Shown: piece by piece, positions 43,567-52,723 of the stretch
Position numbering within the stretch: the first letter of the stretch is position 1
How the letters are laid out: each line of letters starts with the position of its first letter
NCBI RefSeq assembly: GCF_007713735.2
Contig: NZ_VMNW02000012.1
Location: 1-64,000, forward strand
Reading direction: 5' to 3'
Source: Amycolatopsis acidicola
GTDB lineage: Bacteria > Actinomycetota > Actinomycetes > Mycobacteriales > Pseudonocardiaceae
DNA: 64,000 nt
The notes under the pieces: model-generated
The model's database searches: none
The model's input: only the letters and a program-made list of their open reading frames with translations
Told to the model about the DNA's origin: nothing
Program-made: the position numbers and the translations under genes

Positions 43567-44970
43567 TCATATCGTTCTGATCAGGTCGTCCGGCCGCCAG
43601 GTCTGGTCGTAGAACTCGGCGCCCGTGCCGTAAAGACGCAGTACGCCGACGAAGTTCCGGCCGGGAACGGTCTGGATGAACGCCGTGTCCGCCACACCTT
43701 CTGGCTGCCGCGGCCCGAACCACAGGTCGATCGAGCCGTCCTCGTTCGCGGGGATGTCGTAGTAGCCGTTGGTCGACGGCAGCAGTTGTTCGGTCTCGGG
43801 CATGGTGCCGTCGGTGACGTTGTAGGCGGTCACTGCCCAGAACAGCCCAGCAGGCGGGTTCGGTGGCAGGCGGAGCTTGTAGGTGTTCGAGCCGTCGAGG
43901 AACTCACCATCGGCGTCACGGATCGTGTACGGGTACTTCGAGCCGGCGCCCGTCGTGTGGATGTTCATCGCCGGCGCCGAGGAGTAGGCGTACTGGAAGA
44001 AGCGCGAGCGCGCGTCGATGTCGAGGTAGGTCTCCTGCATCCACTCCGCCGTGGCGCCGCACCACGCGACTTCCCACTGCCTGTCGTCGTAGTAGTAGTT
44101 GCGTTTGTCCGCGCGCCCCAGCTGGGTGGCGGCGAGGATCATCCGCGGCGCGTCCGTGACGGCGCGCTCGAGCTGAGCGCGTTGCCAGCTCTCGGGTTCG
44201 AACTTCCTGTCCTTGACGATGCCGATGGACGCCAGGACTCCCCGCAGCTCGGGGGCGATGGCCCCGACCGGTTCGTGGTCGACGAACTCCTTGAGCTTGG
44301 TCCAGTAGGCGAAGTCCGTCGGGTACATCATGTTCACCCGCACCCCGCTCGCGTTCGGGAACCGCATCGCGGGGACGTCCTTTTCCTCCTCCCACAAGGG
44401 AAACAGGCGCGTCTGCTCGGCGACCGCGACGGCGGACGCCGGGTCGGGCCCGTGCTCGCCCCGCCCCATGATCGTGCGGAAGAACAGGAAGACGTTGTAC
44501 GTGGACGATTCGAACGTGTAGTACCCACCCGGCACGTGGCCGACGTAGCCGGGCGGGAGCAGCAGGAACAGCCCGCCCCGGCCACGGTCCGGCCCCACCG
44601 CCCCGACGTCGGTGAGGGTGCGCTGGAAGAAGTCGGTGAACATGCCGATCACGTTCGCGGGCGCGTTCACCACGAGCGGCCCGGTGCGTTTCAGGTCCAG
44701 GTAGCTCATCGAGTAGATGACGTCCGCGTTGGGCGTCGGCACCCAGGTGCGGCTGTCCATCCGGTCCTTCCAGATCGGCAGGACGTGGTAGCCCTGGCCG
44801 AATTCCGCCTCGGACCCGTCCCGCATCCCGATCAGGTTCAGCGCGGGCAGCATGGTCACGTAGGCGTGCACCGCGCGCTGGTAGTACAGCTCGGCGCGCA
44901 GGGACTCCGCTTCCTCGCGCGGAAGCCAGTTGCCGTTGTTGATCCGCCGGAGCAGCGGCGAGGTCGTCAC
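43567..44970 (-). CDS. DUF1254 domain-containing protein
   Basis: A 467-residue protein with the DUF1254 region near residues 60-200 (TPNADVIYSMSYLDLKRTGP) and the paired DUF1214 region near 350-460 (KLRLPPNPPAGLFWAVTAYNVTDG). Its function is not firmly known. I see no signal peptide. The GTG at 44970 (MTTSPLLRR) follows GAGGGGCGG and is 14 bases from the alkylsulfatase gene, with which it is probably co-transcribed. Confidence 0.82.
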   Translation of the reverse strand: MTTSPLLRRINNGNWLPREEAESLRAELYYQRAVHAYVTMLPALNLIGMRDGSEAEFGQGYHVLPIWKDRMDSRTWVPTPNADVIYSMSYLDLKRTGPLVVNAPANVIGMFTDFFQRTLTDVGAVGPDRGRGGLFLLLPPGYVGHVPGGYYTFESSTYNVFLFFRTIMGRGEHGPDPASAVAVAEQTRLFPLWEEEKDVPAMRFPNASGVRVNMMYPTDFAYWTKLKEFVDHEPVGAIAPELRGVLASIGIVKDRKFEPESWQRAQLERAVTDAPRMILAATQLGRADKRNYYYDDRQWEVAWCGATAEWMQETYLDIDARSRFFQYAYSSAPAMNIHTTGAGSKYPYTIRDADGEFLDGSNTYKLRLPPNPPAGLFWAVTAYNVTDGTMPETEQLLPSTNGYYDIPANEDGSIDLWFGPRQPEGVADTAFIQTVPGRNFVGVLRLYGTGAEFYDQTWRPDDLIRTI

Positions 44971-44984
44971 GGTTTCACCGCCCC

Positions 44985-46868
44985 TCAGGGAGTCACGATG
45001 GCGAACCCGGGATCCGGGGTGTCGAGGACACCGAACAACCGCGTGAGCACGTCCGCGTTCCCGTCGATCGTCAGGTCGCCGGAGCCGGTCAGCGCATCCG
45101 GATTCGCGGTGCCGGACAACAGTTTCAGCAATCCCGCGCGGCTGATCCGGATCCGCGCGTCGGCCTCGTCGCGTCCACTTCCCGCGCCGTGGATGAGCAC
45201 CCCGTTGCGCAGGCGCGACCAGTAGGTGTCCTCGCCGTCCTCGTGCGTGACTGTCCAATCCAGACCGATGCGCAGCTCGCCCGCGCGTGGCCCGTCGATC
45301 CGGATCGCCAGGCTGTCGAACATCTGGGGGAGGCTGAGCTGCGCGAGCAGGTCCGCGGACGCCGTGGTCGTCGGCGTCCCGGCGACCTCCCCGCGCAGCT
45401 CCCTCGCGCCCGTGAGGTAGAAGTTGCGCCAGGTCCCGTTCTCGGCGCCGAAACCGAGCTGCTCGAACGCCGCGGCCTGCAGTTCACGCGCCTCCTGGTT
45501 GCTGGGATCGGTGAACACGAGGTGCCCGGTCAATTCCGCGACCCAGCGGAAGTCGCCTTCGTCGTAAGCCCGTCGTGCCACGCCGAGCACGGCATCGGGC
45601 CCGCCGATCGCCGCGACGTAACGGCGTCCGGCCTGCTCCGGCGGGTGCTGCCACAAATGCGCGGGATTGCCGTCGTACCAGCCCATATAGCGCTGGTAGA
45701 CAGCCTTGACGTTATGGCTGATCGAGCCGTAATAGCCGTGCGTGTGCCACGCGTTCTCCAGCGCGGTCGGTATTTCCAGCATTTCCGCGATCTCGGCGCC
45801 GACATAGCCCTTGTTCAGCAGCCGCAGCGTCTGGTCGTGCTGGTAGGCGTAGAGATCCCGTTGCTCGGAGAGGAAAGTGATGATCTCGTCGCGGCCCCAC
45901 GTCGGCCAGTGGTGCGAAGCGAATTCGACGTCGGTGTCGTTCCCGAACAGCTCGATCGCTTCGGTCAGGTATTGCGACCACACGTGCGGATCCCGCACCA
46001 GGGCGCCACGCAGGGTGAGCAGATTGTGCAGTGTGTGAGTGGCGTTTTCGGCCATGCACAAAGCGCCGTGTTCGGGGAAGAAGAAGTTCATTTCCGACGG
46101 TGCTTCGGTGCCCGGCGTGATCTGGAAAACGATCCGCACGCCGTCGAGAGTTTCTTCCTGGCCGGTATGGATGACATCGTGCGTGGGCGGCACCAGCGAG
46201 ACGTTGCCGGTGGAAACGGTCATCCCCAGCCCGGCGCCGATCTGCCCCGCGGCCCCCGTCGGCAACGCGGCGCCGTACATGTAGGCCGACCGCCGTGCCA
46301 TCGCCGTCCCGGCGTACACGTTCTCAGCGACCGCGTGGTGCAGGAACCCTTCCGGCGCGAGGATCGGCACCGGCTCGCCGGAGAGAACCCCGCGTGCGCC
46401 CCCGAAATGATCGACGTGACTGTGCGTGTAGATCAGCGCGGTCACCGGCCTGTCGCCGCGTTCTTCGCGGTACAGGGCGAGCGCGGCGGCCGCTGTCTCC
46501 GTCGAAATCAGCGGGTCGATCACGATGATGCCGGTGCGGCCCTCGACGATCGTCATGTTCGACAGGTCCATCCCGCGCACCTGGTAGATACCCTCGGTCA
46601 CCTTGTAGAGACCGTGCATGGCGACCAGCCGCGCCTGCCGCCACAGGCTGGGGTTCACCGTGTCCGGCCGCTCCCCGGCGAGCAGGCCCGCCCAGGCGTC
46701 GGCGTCCCACACGACGCGGCCGTCCTCGGCCCGCACCTGCGCGGGCCGGCGCGTACGCAGGAAGCCACGCCGGGCGTTCGCTTCGTCGGTGGTGTCGGTG
46801 AACGGCAGGTGGTCCTGCATCGCGGCAGCCGCCGCGACGATGCCCTGGTCGGCGACTGTCCCGGTCAT
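44985..46868 (-). CDS. Alkylsulfatase (SdsA1-type, metallo-beta-lactamase fold)
   Basis: Cleaves the sulfate ester of alkyl sulfates such as dodecyl sulfate. The binuclear zinc motif THSHVDH is at residues 148-154, with further ligands in AENATHTLHN and FASHHWPTWG. A central dimerisation domain (about 370-500) and a C-terminal SCP2-like domain (about 510-627; IRIDGPRAGELRIGLDW, TGSGDLTIDGNADVL) complete the normal 627-residue layout. No signal peptide is visible, so it appears cytoplasmic. The ATG is at 46868. It is upstream of the DUF1254 gene in the same direction. Confidence 0.9.
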   Translation of the reverse strand: MTGTVADQGIVAAAAAMQDHLPFTDTTDEANARRGFLRTRRPAQVRAEDGRVVWDADAWAGLLAGERPDTVNPSLWRQARLVAMHGLYKVTEGIYQVRGMDLSNMTIVEGRTGIIVIDPLISTETAAAALALYREERGDRPVTALIYTHSHVDHFGGARGVLSGEPVPILAPEGFLHHAVAENVYAGTAMARRSAYMYGAALPTGAAGQIGAGLGMTVSTGNVSLVPPTHDVIHTGQEETLDGVRIVFQITPGTEAPSEMNFFFPEHGALCMAENATHTLHNLLTLRGALVRDPHVWSQYLTEAIELFGNDTDVEFASHHWPTWGRDEIITFLSEQRDLYAYQHDQTLRLLNKGYVGAEIAEMLEIPTALENAWHTHGYYGSISHNVKAVYQRYMGWYDGNPAHLWQHPPEQAGRRYVAAIGGPDAVLGVARRAYDEGDFRWVAELTGHLVFTDPSNQEARELQAAAFEQLGFGAENGTWRNFYLTGARELRGEVAGTPTTTASADLLAQLSLPQMFDSLAIRIDGPRAGELRIGLDWTVTHEDGEDTYWSRLRNGVLIHGAGSGRDEADARIRISRAGLLKLLSGTANPDALTGSGDLTIDGNADVLTRLFGVLDTPDPGFAIVTP

Positions 46869-46930
46869 GCGCGCCCCATTTCGTCGGTGGTCGTCTTCCG
46901 AGACGACAACACGCGCGGGGAAGGCGCGAA

Positions 46931-47007
46931 TCGCCTGCCAGGGGTGAGCCAGCTCCCGGACGGCCTGGCCGCGTCCACTGTGGACGTTTTTCACCCCTGG
47001 CAGGCGA
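46931..47007. repeat. 17-bp perfect inverted repeat with a nested palindrome
   Basis: The left arm TCGCCTGCCAGGGGTGA (46931-46947) is exactly complementary to the right arm TCACCCCTGGCAGGCGA (46991-47007), 43 bases apart. Inside the loop lies a second perfect palindrome, CGTCCAC-T-GTGGACG (46972-46986). It is located between the divergent alkylsulfatase gene and the small membrane protein gene at 47064. There is no U-run, so a terminator is unlikely. It could be a regulatory hairpin or a paired operator. Confidence 0.7.
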
Positions 47008-47063
47008 AGAAGAGGCCCTGCGCCGCGCGGAGCATGGCGCCCGACGCCTACCCAGGAGTGGAC

Positions 47064-47513
47064 ATGACCGAGCAAGCGCAGCACAGCACCGCGACCGCCG
47101 CACCGGCGACCGGGCCCCGCCGCGAGCAGCCACGGGCGAGCCTGTGGGTGGGCTGGATCTGGTTCGCCGCCACGATGATGATCATCACCGGCCTGTTCAA
47201 CGTCATCTTCGGGCTGGTGGCGTTGTTCCGCAAGGACTACTACGTCGTCGGGCCCAACGGGCTGCTGCTGTTCAACCTCACTTCGTGGGGATGGCTGCAC
47301 CTGGTCGTGGGCGCCTGCGCCGTGCTGACCGGTCTCGCGCTCTTCAGCGGCGCCACCTGGGCCCGCGTCGTGGCGGTGCTGCTGGCGGGGATCAACGCGC
47401 TGGCGCAGCTGGCTTTCCTGCCCGCCTCGCCCGCGTGGTCGGTCATCGCCATCGCGCTGGACGTACTGGTCATCTGGGCGGTCGTCGTGCACGGCCGGGA
47501 AACCGCGGACTGA
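47064..47513 (+). CDS. Small membrane protein with four segments (DUF7144-like)
   Basis: A 149-residue protein. After a hydrophilic, alanine-rich start of about 30 residues come four membrane segments (WIWFAATMMIITGLFNVIFG, LHLVVGACAVLTGLALFSG and two more). The pattern WVGWIWFAATMM...GLVALFRKDYYVV is common in actinobacterial membrane proteins of unknown function. The ATG follows CAGGAGTGGAC. It is convergent with the GAP-family gene, 5 bases away. Confidence 0.78.
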   Translation: MTEQAQHSTATAAPATGPRREQPRASLWVGWIWFAATMMIITGLFNVIFGLVALFRKDYYVVGPNGLLLFNLTSWGWLHLVVGACAVLTGLALFSGATWARVVAVLLAGINALAQLAFLPASPAWSVIAIALDVLVIWAVVVHGRETAD

Positions 47514-47518
47514 AGACC

Positions 47519-48187
47519 TCAGGTCACGCCCCCGATTCCCTTGCCTGCCAGCATCACCCCGATCGTCACCAGCAGTACCGCCGTGATGACCGCGTTGTCC
47601 TGGACCAGCCGGGTCCGCAGGCGGTCCAGCACCTTCGCCATGCTTTCCGCCGCGAGCGCGTAGGCCACGACCGGCGCCGCGACGGTCGACGCGGCCAGCA
47701 CCGTGAACACCGCCGTGCCGATCGCGGCCTGCCCGGCGGGCAGCGCGCCGAGCGTCACCCCGGCTGCCACGGTCATCGCGAGGTTCTTCGGGTTCACCGC
47801 GGACAACAGGAAACCGAGCCCGGTCGCCTTCATCGCGGTGAAGGTGTCGATCGCCGCCATCCACTTCGGCAGCGTGGCTTCTTCGCCCTCGCGAGGACGG
47901 CCGCGCCATTGCTTCGCCCCCAGCAGCACGATCACCAAGCCCAGCACGAGTTTGATCCACGACGCGGCGGTGGACGGCCCGCCGCCGTCACCGAGGCCCG
48001 CGACCTCGGCCAGCACGAGAAAGACCACCGTCGCGACGACGATCCCCGCCACCCACCCACCGAGGAAACCCGCGCTGGTGGCGCCCGCTTTCGGGGCGAG
48101 CAGCATCAGGATCACCGCGATCACCGGCACCGGGCTGATCGCGACGCCCAGTGCCAAGGGCAGCAGGTCGCCCAGGACGTCACCCAT
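47519..48187 (-). CDS. GAP-family membrane protein (LysE-like fold)
   Basis: A 222-residue protein with six membrane segments, starting at LLPLALGVAISPVPVIAVILMLLAP. The N-terminal SPVPVIAVILML and central FLLSAVNPKNLAM are typical of the GAP/Sap family (related to the LysE superfamily), implicated in mycobacteria in lipid or peptidolipid export. The role here is unknown. It overlaps the AI-2E gene by 8 bases on the same strand, so the two are probably co-expressed. Confidence 0.82.
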   Translation of the reverse strand: MGDVLGDLLPLALGVAISPVPVIAVILMLLAPKAGATSAGFLGGWVAGIVVATVVFLVLAEVAGLGDGGGPSTAASWIKLVLGLVIVLLGAKQWRGRPREGEEATLPKWMAAIDTFTAMKATGLGFLLSAVNPKNLAMTVAAGVTLGALPAGQAAIGTAVFTVLAASTVAAPVVAYALAAESMAKVLDRLRTRLVQDNAVITAVLLVTIGVMLAGKGIGGVT

Positions 48188-49310
48188 CGCCGGGCTCCGG
48201 CGGGTGGCTGCCCATCAGCGCGTCGACCCACCGGGCACGCGGGTCGACGTCGACGAGCAAAGCCTTGGCCAGCAAGGTGAGCGGCACCGCGAGGATGGCG
48301 CCGAGCGGCCCGAGGATCCAGCCCCACAGCACCAGCGAGACGAACGTGGCGATCGTCGACAACCCCACGGCGCCGCCGACGAACCGCGGCTGGATCACCG
48401 ACTGCACCACGAAGTTCAGCACGCAGTAGACCACCACCACGGCGATCAGGCGCGGCCAGCCGCCGTCCAGCAACGCCAGCAGCGCGGGCGGCACCAGGCC
48501 CAGGATGAAGCCGATGTTCGGGATGTAGTTGGTCATGAACGACAGCAGGCCCCACAGCACGGGCAGCGGGACGTCGAGGATGACGAGCCCGAGGGTGTCG
48601 AGCACCGCGACGATGAACCCGAACAGCGTGGTCATCAGCAGGTAGCGGCGCGTGTTGCGGACGAACGAGCTGAGCGCGGCGCTCAGCGCGGGCCGGTCGG
48701 CCGCGATCGCGAGCTGGCGCTTGCGGGCCGTCGTCGCCTCGATGCTCACGAAAAGCAGCAGCGACAACAGGAACAGCACGCCGGTGCCGACGCTGGTGAC
48801 CGCGCCGAGCAGCGTCTCCACGTACCCGGCGAGCTTGCCGAAGTCCAGCTGGTCGGTCGCGGGCCGCAGCCGCGCCGGATCGATTCCGTGCCTGCTCAGG
48901 AAAGCGGTCACGCTCGCGAGCAGGTCGTTCGCCCGCGCCGCGTACGTCGGGAGCACGGTCGCCAGCTGCGCCACCGAAACGACGAGCACCAGGACCAGCG
49001 CGGCGACCAGCGCGTAGACCAGCAGGATCAGCAGGGTGGTCGCCGCCCACGAGGGCACGCCGTGCCCGCGCAGCCACCGCGGCACCGGGCTCAGCGCGAT
49101 CACCATGACCATCGCCAGGAACAGCGGGCCGATCAGCCACGAGGCGATCGACATCCCGGCCAGCAGGATCACTGCGGACGCGCCGCCGATCAGCAGGATC
49201 AGCGCCCTCGGCATGCCCCGCGCCAGCAGGTCCCGGTCCGCGGCCGGGAGCAGCGCGGGCGGTGGGATCCGCCGACGTGTCCGGTGGCGCTCACGTGTTT
49301 CGTTGGTCAT
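48180..49310 (-). CDS. AI-2E family transporter
   Basis: A 376-residue membrane protein with about eight segments: LFLAMVMVIALSPVPRWLR in the N-terminal part, and the conserved C-terminal half with YIPNIGFILGLVPPALLALL and LNFVVQSVIQPRFVGGAVGLS. Members export small molecules or act as ion antiporters. The ATG at 49310 (MTNETRERH) is inside the last bases of the SulP gene (20-base overlap). Confidence 0.9.
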   Translation of the reverse strand: MTNETRERHRTRRRIPPPALLPAADRDLLARGMPRALILLIGGASAVILLAGMSIASWLIGPLFLAMVMVIALSPVPRWLRGHGVPSWAATTLLILLVYALVAALVLVLVVSVAQLATVLPTYAARANDLLASVTAFLSRHGIDPARLRPATDQLDFGKLAGYVETLLGAVTSVGTGVLFLLSLLLFVSIEATTARKRQLAIAADRPALSAALSSFVRNTRRYLLMTTLFGFIVAVLDTLGLVILDVPLPVLWGLLSFMTNYIPNIGFILGLVPPALLALLDGGWPRLIAVVVVYCVLNFVVQSVIQPRFVGGAVGLSTIATFVSLVLWGWILGPLGAILAVPLTLLAKALLVDVDPRARWVDALMGSHPPEPGDG

Positions 49311-51006
49311 CGCTCCCCGTTTCTTCGCCGAGCGCCGCGCGGACGGTCGGATAGACGTCGAAGGGCGGCGCCTCGACGTCACTGCGGCGCAGCACATCGC
49401 GGACCTGGCCGACATCGCGCGCGACGACGAGCCGCGCGTGCTTCCGGTCGAGGTCGTGGGCCAGCTCGGCGAGCATCCGCGCCGCGGTCACGTCCACGAA
49501 CGGCACCGTTTCCGCGTCGAGCACCACCGTTTCGTGGTGCGCGGCCAGCTCCCGGACCCGCGCCCGCACGTGGTCGGCGTTCGCGAAGAAGATCCCGCCC
49601 TCGACACGGACGACGAGCGCCCCGGGCACGGTGCGTGCTTCGGGATGGCGTTCGAGGTCGACCCACACTCGCGTACCCGGAACCGTCCCCAGTACGGCGA
49701 TGTTCGGGCGGGAAGCGCGATAAAGCAGCAGCAGCAAGGAAACCCCGATGCCGATGAACAGGCCCGGCAGCGTGTCGAACACCAGCACGCCGAGCATCGC
49801 CGCCAGCGCGGCCAGGAAATCCGCGCGCGCGGCGTAGCCGTAGATCGAGCCCAGCCGGCCGGACCAGACCCGGAACAGCGCCCGCAGCGCGTCGATGTCG
49901 ACGAGCTCGATCACCGCCGCGATCACGACCGCGCCCAGCGTCGCCTCGGGCAGCTGCTCGAACAGCGGAGTCAGGAACAGCAGGGTCAGGATGGTCAGCA
50001 CGGCCACCATCAGCCCCGACACCTGCGACCGCGCGCCCGCCCCGCCGTTGACCGCGGTCTTGGACAGGCTGCCGTTGACGACCATGCCCGAGCTGAGCCC
50101 CGCCCCGAGGTTGGCCGCGCCGAGCCCGAGCAGCTCGCGGTTCGCGTCCACGTCGTAACCCGCTTTGGTGGCATAGGTTTTCGCCGCGCCGAGCCCTTCG
50201 GCGAACCCCACCAGCACGATGCCGATCCCGCCCGGCGCGAGCGCGAGGTAGTCGTGCGCCGGCACGTCGGGCAGCCCCAGCGACGGCAACCCGCCCGCGA
50301 TGTCGCCCACCGTCTCGACCCCGTGGTCGTCCAGGCCGAACAGCGCGACGGCCAGCACCCCGAGCGCGACCACGATCAGCGACGACGGCAGCAGCGGCAC
50401 GAACCGCTTGAGCAGCAGCACGATCACCAGCGACAGCACGCCGATCGTCAGATCCGCCAGGTCGACGTGGCCGAGTTCGCGGATCACTCCCCACAGTTTC
50501 TCGAAGAAGTCGCCCTCGGCCTTCTCGATGCCGAACAGCTTCGGCAGCTGGCCGACGATGATCGTCAGCGCGAGCCCGACGATGAACCCCTTCAACACCG
50601 GTTCGGAGATGAACCCCGCGAGGAACCCGAGCCTCGCCAGCCCGGCCACGACCGCGACCACCCCGGCCACGATCGCCAAAGCCGTTGTCAGCGCTACGAA
50701 ATCGCCGCCGCTCGCGCCCGCGACGCCCCCGATCACGCCGGCGGACAACGCCGCGGTCGCCGACATCGGGCCCACCACCAGATGCCGCGAACTGCCGAAC
50801 ACCGCGTACAGCACCAACGCCGCCGGGGCCGCGTAGAGCCCGGTCACCGGTGGTACCCCGGCGATCGTGGCGTAGGCGAGGGCCTCCGGTACCAGCACCG
50901 CCCATACGGTGAACCCGGCCACCAGGTCGCTGCGCACCCAGGCGGGCCGGTAACCGCGCAACGAGCCGAACAACCAGGGACCCGACGCTCCTGTCCCGGC
51001 AGGCAT
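49291..51006 (-). CDS. SulP/SLC26-family anion transporter with STAS domain
   Basis: A 571-residue protein with about 12 membrane segments. The signature VPEALAYATIAGVPPVTGLYAA is near residue 37 (given in parts: VPEALAYATIAG, VPPVTGLYAA). It also has MSATAALSAGVIGG, and GLSSGMVVNGSLSKTAVN in the transport core. A C-terminal STAS domain (about 450-560) has VVLDAETVPFVDVTAARML. It probably carries sulfate, bicarbonate or an organic anion. The ATG at 51006 follows GAGGAGGCGGCG. The first gene of a three-gene membrane operon (SulP, AI-2E, GAP). Confidence 0.93.
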   Translation of the reverse strand: MPAGTGASGPWLFGSLRGYRPAWVRSDLVAGFTVWAVLVPEALAYATIAGVPPVTGLYAAPAALVLYAVFGSSRHLVVGPMSATAALSAGVIGGVAGASGGDFVALTTALAIVAGVVAVVAGLARLGFLAGFISEPVLKGFIVGLALTIIVGQLPKLFGIEKAEGDFFEKLWGVIRELGHVDLADLTIGVLSLVIVLLLKRFVPLLPSSLIVVALGVLAVALFGLDDHGVETVGDIAGGLPSLGLPDVPAHDYLALAPGGIGIVLVGFAEGLGAAKTYATKAGYDVDANRELLGLGAANLGAGLSSGMVVNGSLSKTAVNGGAGARSQVSGLMVAVLTILTLLFLTPLFEQLPEATLGAVVIAAVIELVDIDALRALFRVWSGRLGSIYGYAARADFLAALAAMLGVLVFDTLPGLFIGIGVSLLLLLYRASRPNIAVLGTVPGTRVWVDLERHPEARTVPGALVVRVEGGIFFANADHVRARVRELAAHHETVVLDAETVPFVDVTAARMLAELAHDLDRKHARLVVARDVGQVRDVLRRSDVEAPPFDVYPTVRAALGEETGSDDQRNT

Positions 51007-51170
51007 CGCCGCCTCCTCACCGTCCGTTCCGGCCAGCCTGTCTCGCGTCGCCACCGGGACGCCTCGCCTCTTGTGGATGAACCGGTGACCGGGCCGAAGC
51101 CCGCCGTAGGGGCGCGCACTCACCCTTCGCGTGTGAGGCGCCGCGCGGGCAACGCGACCACGCTCTCCGC

Positions 51171-51602
51171 ATGCACGAGGTAGCAGGTCCGCAGGCGCGC
51201 AAGTCCTTCTCCCGGCTCTGGTACGGCGGTCTGGCCGCGGCCGTCGTCGCCGCGCTGGTCGCCATCGCCGGGTTCCTGATCATCAACGGCATCCTGGGCA
51301 TCGATGTGCTCGCGCCCACGGACACCGCCCCCGCCGACACCGCCGGGATCGCGGGCTACGCGGTGGCGTCCGCGATCGCCGCGCTGCTGGCGACCGCCTT
51401 GCTGCAACTGCTGATCCTGGCCGGGACGCCGCGCCAGCGGGTGTTCTTCTCCTCGATCATGCTGCTGCTGACGCTGATCGTCGTGGTGCTTCCGTTGAGC
51501 GCGAAGGCCGATACCGACAGCCGTATCGCCACCGCCGTCCTCAATCTGGCGATCGGGCTGGCGATCACCGCCACGCTTTCCGCCGTGGCTCAACGGGATT
51601 GA
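51171..51602 (+). CDS. Four-segment membrane protein (DUF6069-like)
   Basis: A 143-residue protein with four predicted membrane segments (AAAVVAALVAIAGFLIINGIL, AGYAVASAIAALLATALLQLL, and two more). This fits actinobacterial DUF6069-type proteins of unknown function. The ATG is at 51171. It is divergent from the SulP gene and overlaps the next convergent gene by 13 bases. Confidence 0.75.
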   Translation: MHEVAGPQARKSFSRLWYGGLAAAVVAALVAIAGFLIINGILGIDVLAPTDTAPADTAGIAGYAVASAIAALLATALLQLLILAGTPRQRVFFSSIMLLLTLIVVVLPLSAKADTDSRIATAVLNLAIGLAITATLSAVAQRD

Positions 51603-52159
51603 GCCGCCTTGTCCTTGGCTTTGCGCTGGACCACCCAGCCGGTGCAAGCCAGCGCGACCCACACGATCGCCGCGAAAGCCGCCTGCCAGTTTCCAGCCGG
51701 GTTGCGGAGAAACGTGAAGACGTGCGGGAAAGAGCGGGCGAGTCCACTAAGGACTAAGGCGGCACCGCCGAGCGCGCAGATCGCGGCGAGCGCGGGACGA
51801 CGGAATCGCTGGGTGACCAGTCCGCCGAGAAACCCGGTGGCCGCGACGAAAATGATGACCAGCACGACGCTGCGGTCTTCGGGCTGGAGCAGCCCGAAGA
51901 CCTTGGCGCCGATCACCGCACCCGCGAGTCCGCCGACGAAGAAGAGCGCCACGCGGAAGACGAGGTGCGCCAGGACCCACGCGCCCACCGCGCACGCCAG
52001 CCCGACGATGAGCGCGGTGAGGAAGGTGGCGCTGAACGGTTCGGTGATCAGCCAGCCGATGGCGAATCCCGAGGCCAGTACCGCCAGGTTGACTGAGCGG
52101 ACGCCCGCGTAACACAGCAGCAGCCCGACGGCCAGCACGACGAGTCCGGTTGTGTTCAC
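51590..52159 (-). CDS. Multi-span membrane protein, unknown function
   Basis: A 189-residue protein with about seven hydrophobic segments from the N-terminus (TTGLVVLAVGLLLCYAGV) to WQAAFAAIVWVALACTGWVV, and a basic tail (QRKAKDKAAQSR). A resemblance to DUF4203-type proteins is possible. The GTG at 52159 (VNTTGLVV) gives a clean membrane start; the open frame upstream has low-complexity sequence and was not used. Confidence 0.72.
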   Translation of the reverse strand: MNTTGLVVLAVGLLLCYAGVRSVNLAVLASGFAIGWLITEPFSATFLTALIVGLACAVGAWVLAHLVFRVALFFVGGLAGAVIGAKVFGLLQPEDRSVVLVIIFVAATGFLGGLVTQRFRRPALAAICALGGAALVLSGLARSFPHVFTFLRNPAGNWQAAFAAIVWVALACTGWVVQRKAKDKAAQSR

Positions 52160-52282
52160 GCCATCACCTCGGAACGCAGGATCCGGCATCGGGCCGGGGG
52201 ACGCCTCACACTTGACGGATGACCCGGGGCTCGCGCGGGCGGCGGAGCATGCGAGGCGTTGCCGTTCGAGCGAGGAGTGCAC

Positions 52283-52723
52283 ATGGCCGGATTGGAACCC
52301 ATCGAAGTGCTGGTGATCAGCTTCCCGGGCAGCCGGTTCAGCGGGCGGGTGATCGAGGAGCTGGTCAGCCTGCGGGAGCGGAACGTCGCGCGGCTGGTCG
52401 ACGCCCTGCTCGTCCGGCGGGACGAAGAGGGCCACGTCCGCCTGGTCGAGTTCGAGGACCTCGCCGGGGACCCGGATCTCGCGCCGCTCGCGGACCTGGT
52501 CGGTGACGGCGGCGTCGACCTCGTGTCCGCGGACGATGCGGAAGAGCTGACGGCGGGGCTAGGCGCGGGAGACGCGGCGGCCGTGGTCGTGCTCGAGCAC
52601 ACCTGGTTCGCCGGGATGCGTTCGGCCGTGGCCGAGTCGGAGGGCCGCCTGCTCGCCGACGTGCACGTGCCGGACGTCGTCGTGGACGAGGTTCTCGGTT
52701 CGCTGGAAGGGAGTGCCCACTGA
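52283..52723 (+). CDS. DUF6325-like small acidic protein
   Basis: A 146-residue soluble acidic protein. The pattern LEPIEVLVISFPGSRFSG at the start, VARLVDALLVRRDEEG in the middle and VVLEHTWFAGMRSAVA near 110 is typical of an actinobacterial family (DUF6325/DUF1269-related) encoded next to SHOCT genes. The function is unknown. The ATG follows GAGGAGTGCAC; its stop overlaps the SHOCT gene start. Confidence 0.8.
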   Translation: MAGLEPIEVLVISFPGSRFSGRVIEELVSLRERNVARLVDALLVRRDEEGHVRLVEFEDLAGDPDLAPLADLVGDGGVDLVSADDAEELTAGLGAGDAAAVVVLEHTWFAGMRSAVAESEGRLLADVHVPDVVVDEVLGSLEGSAH

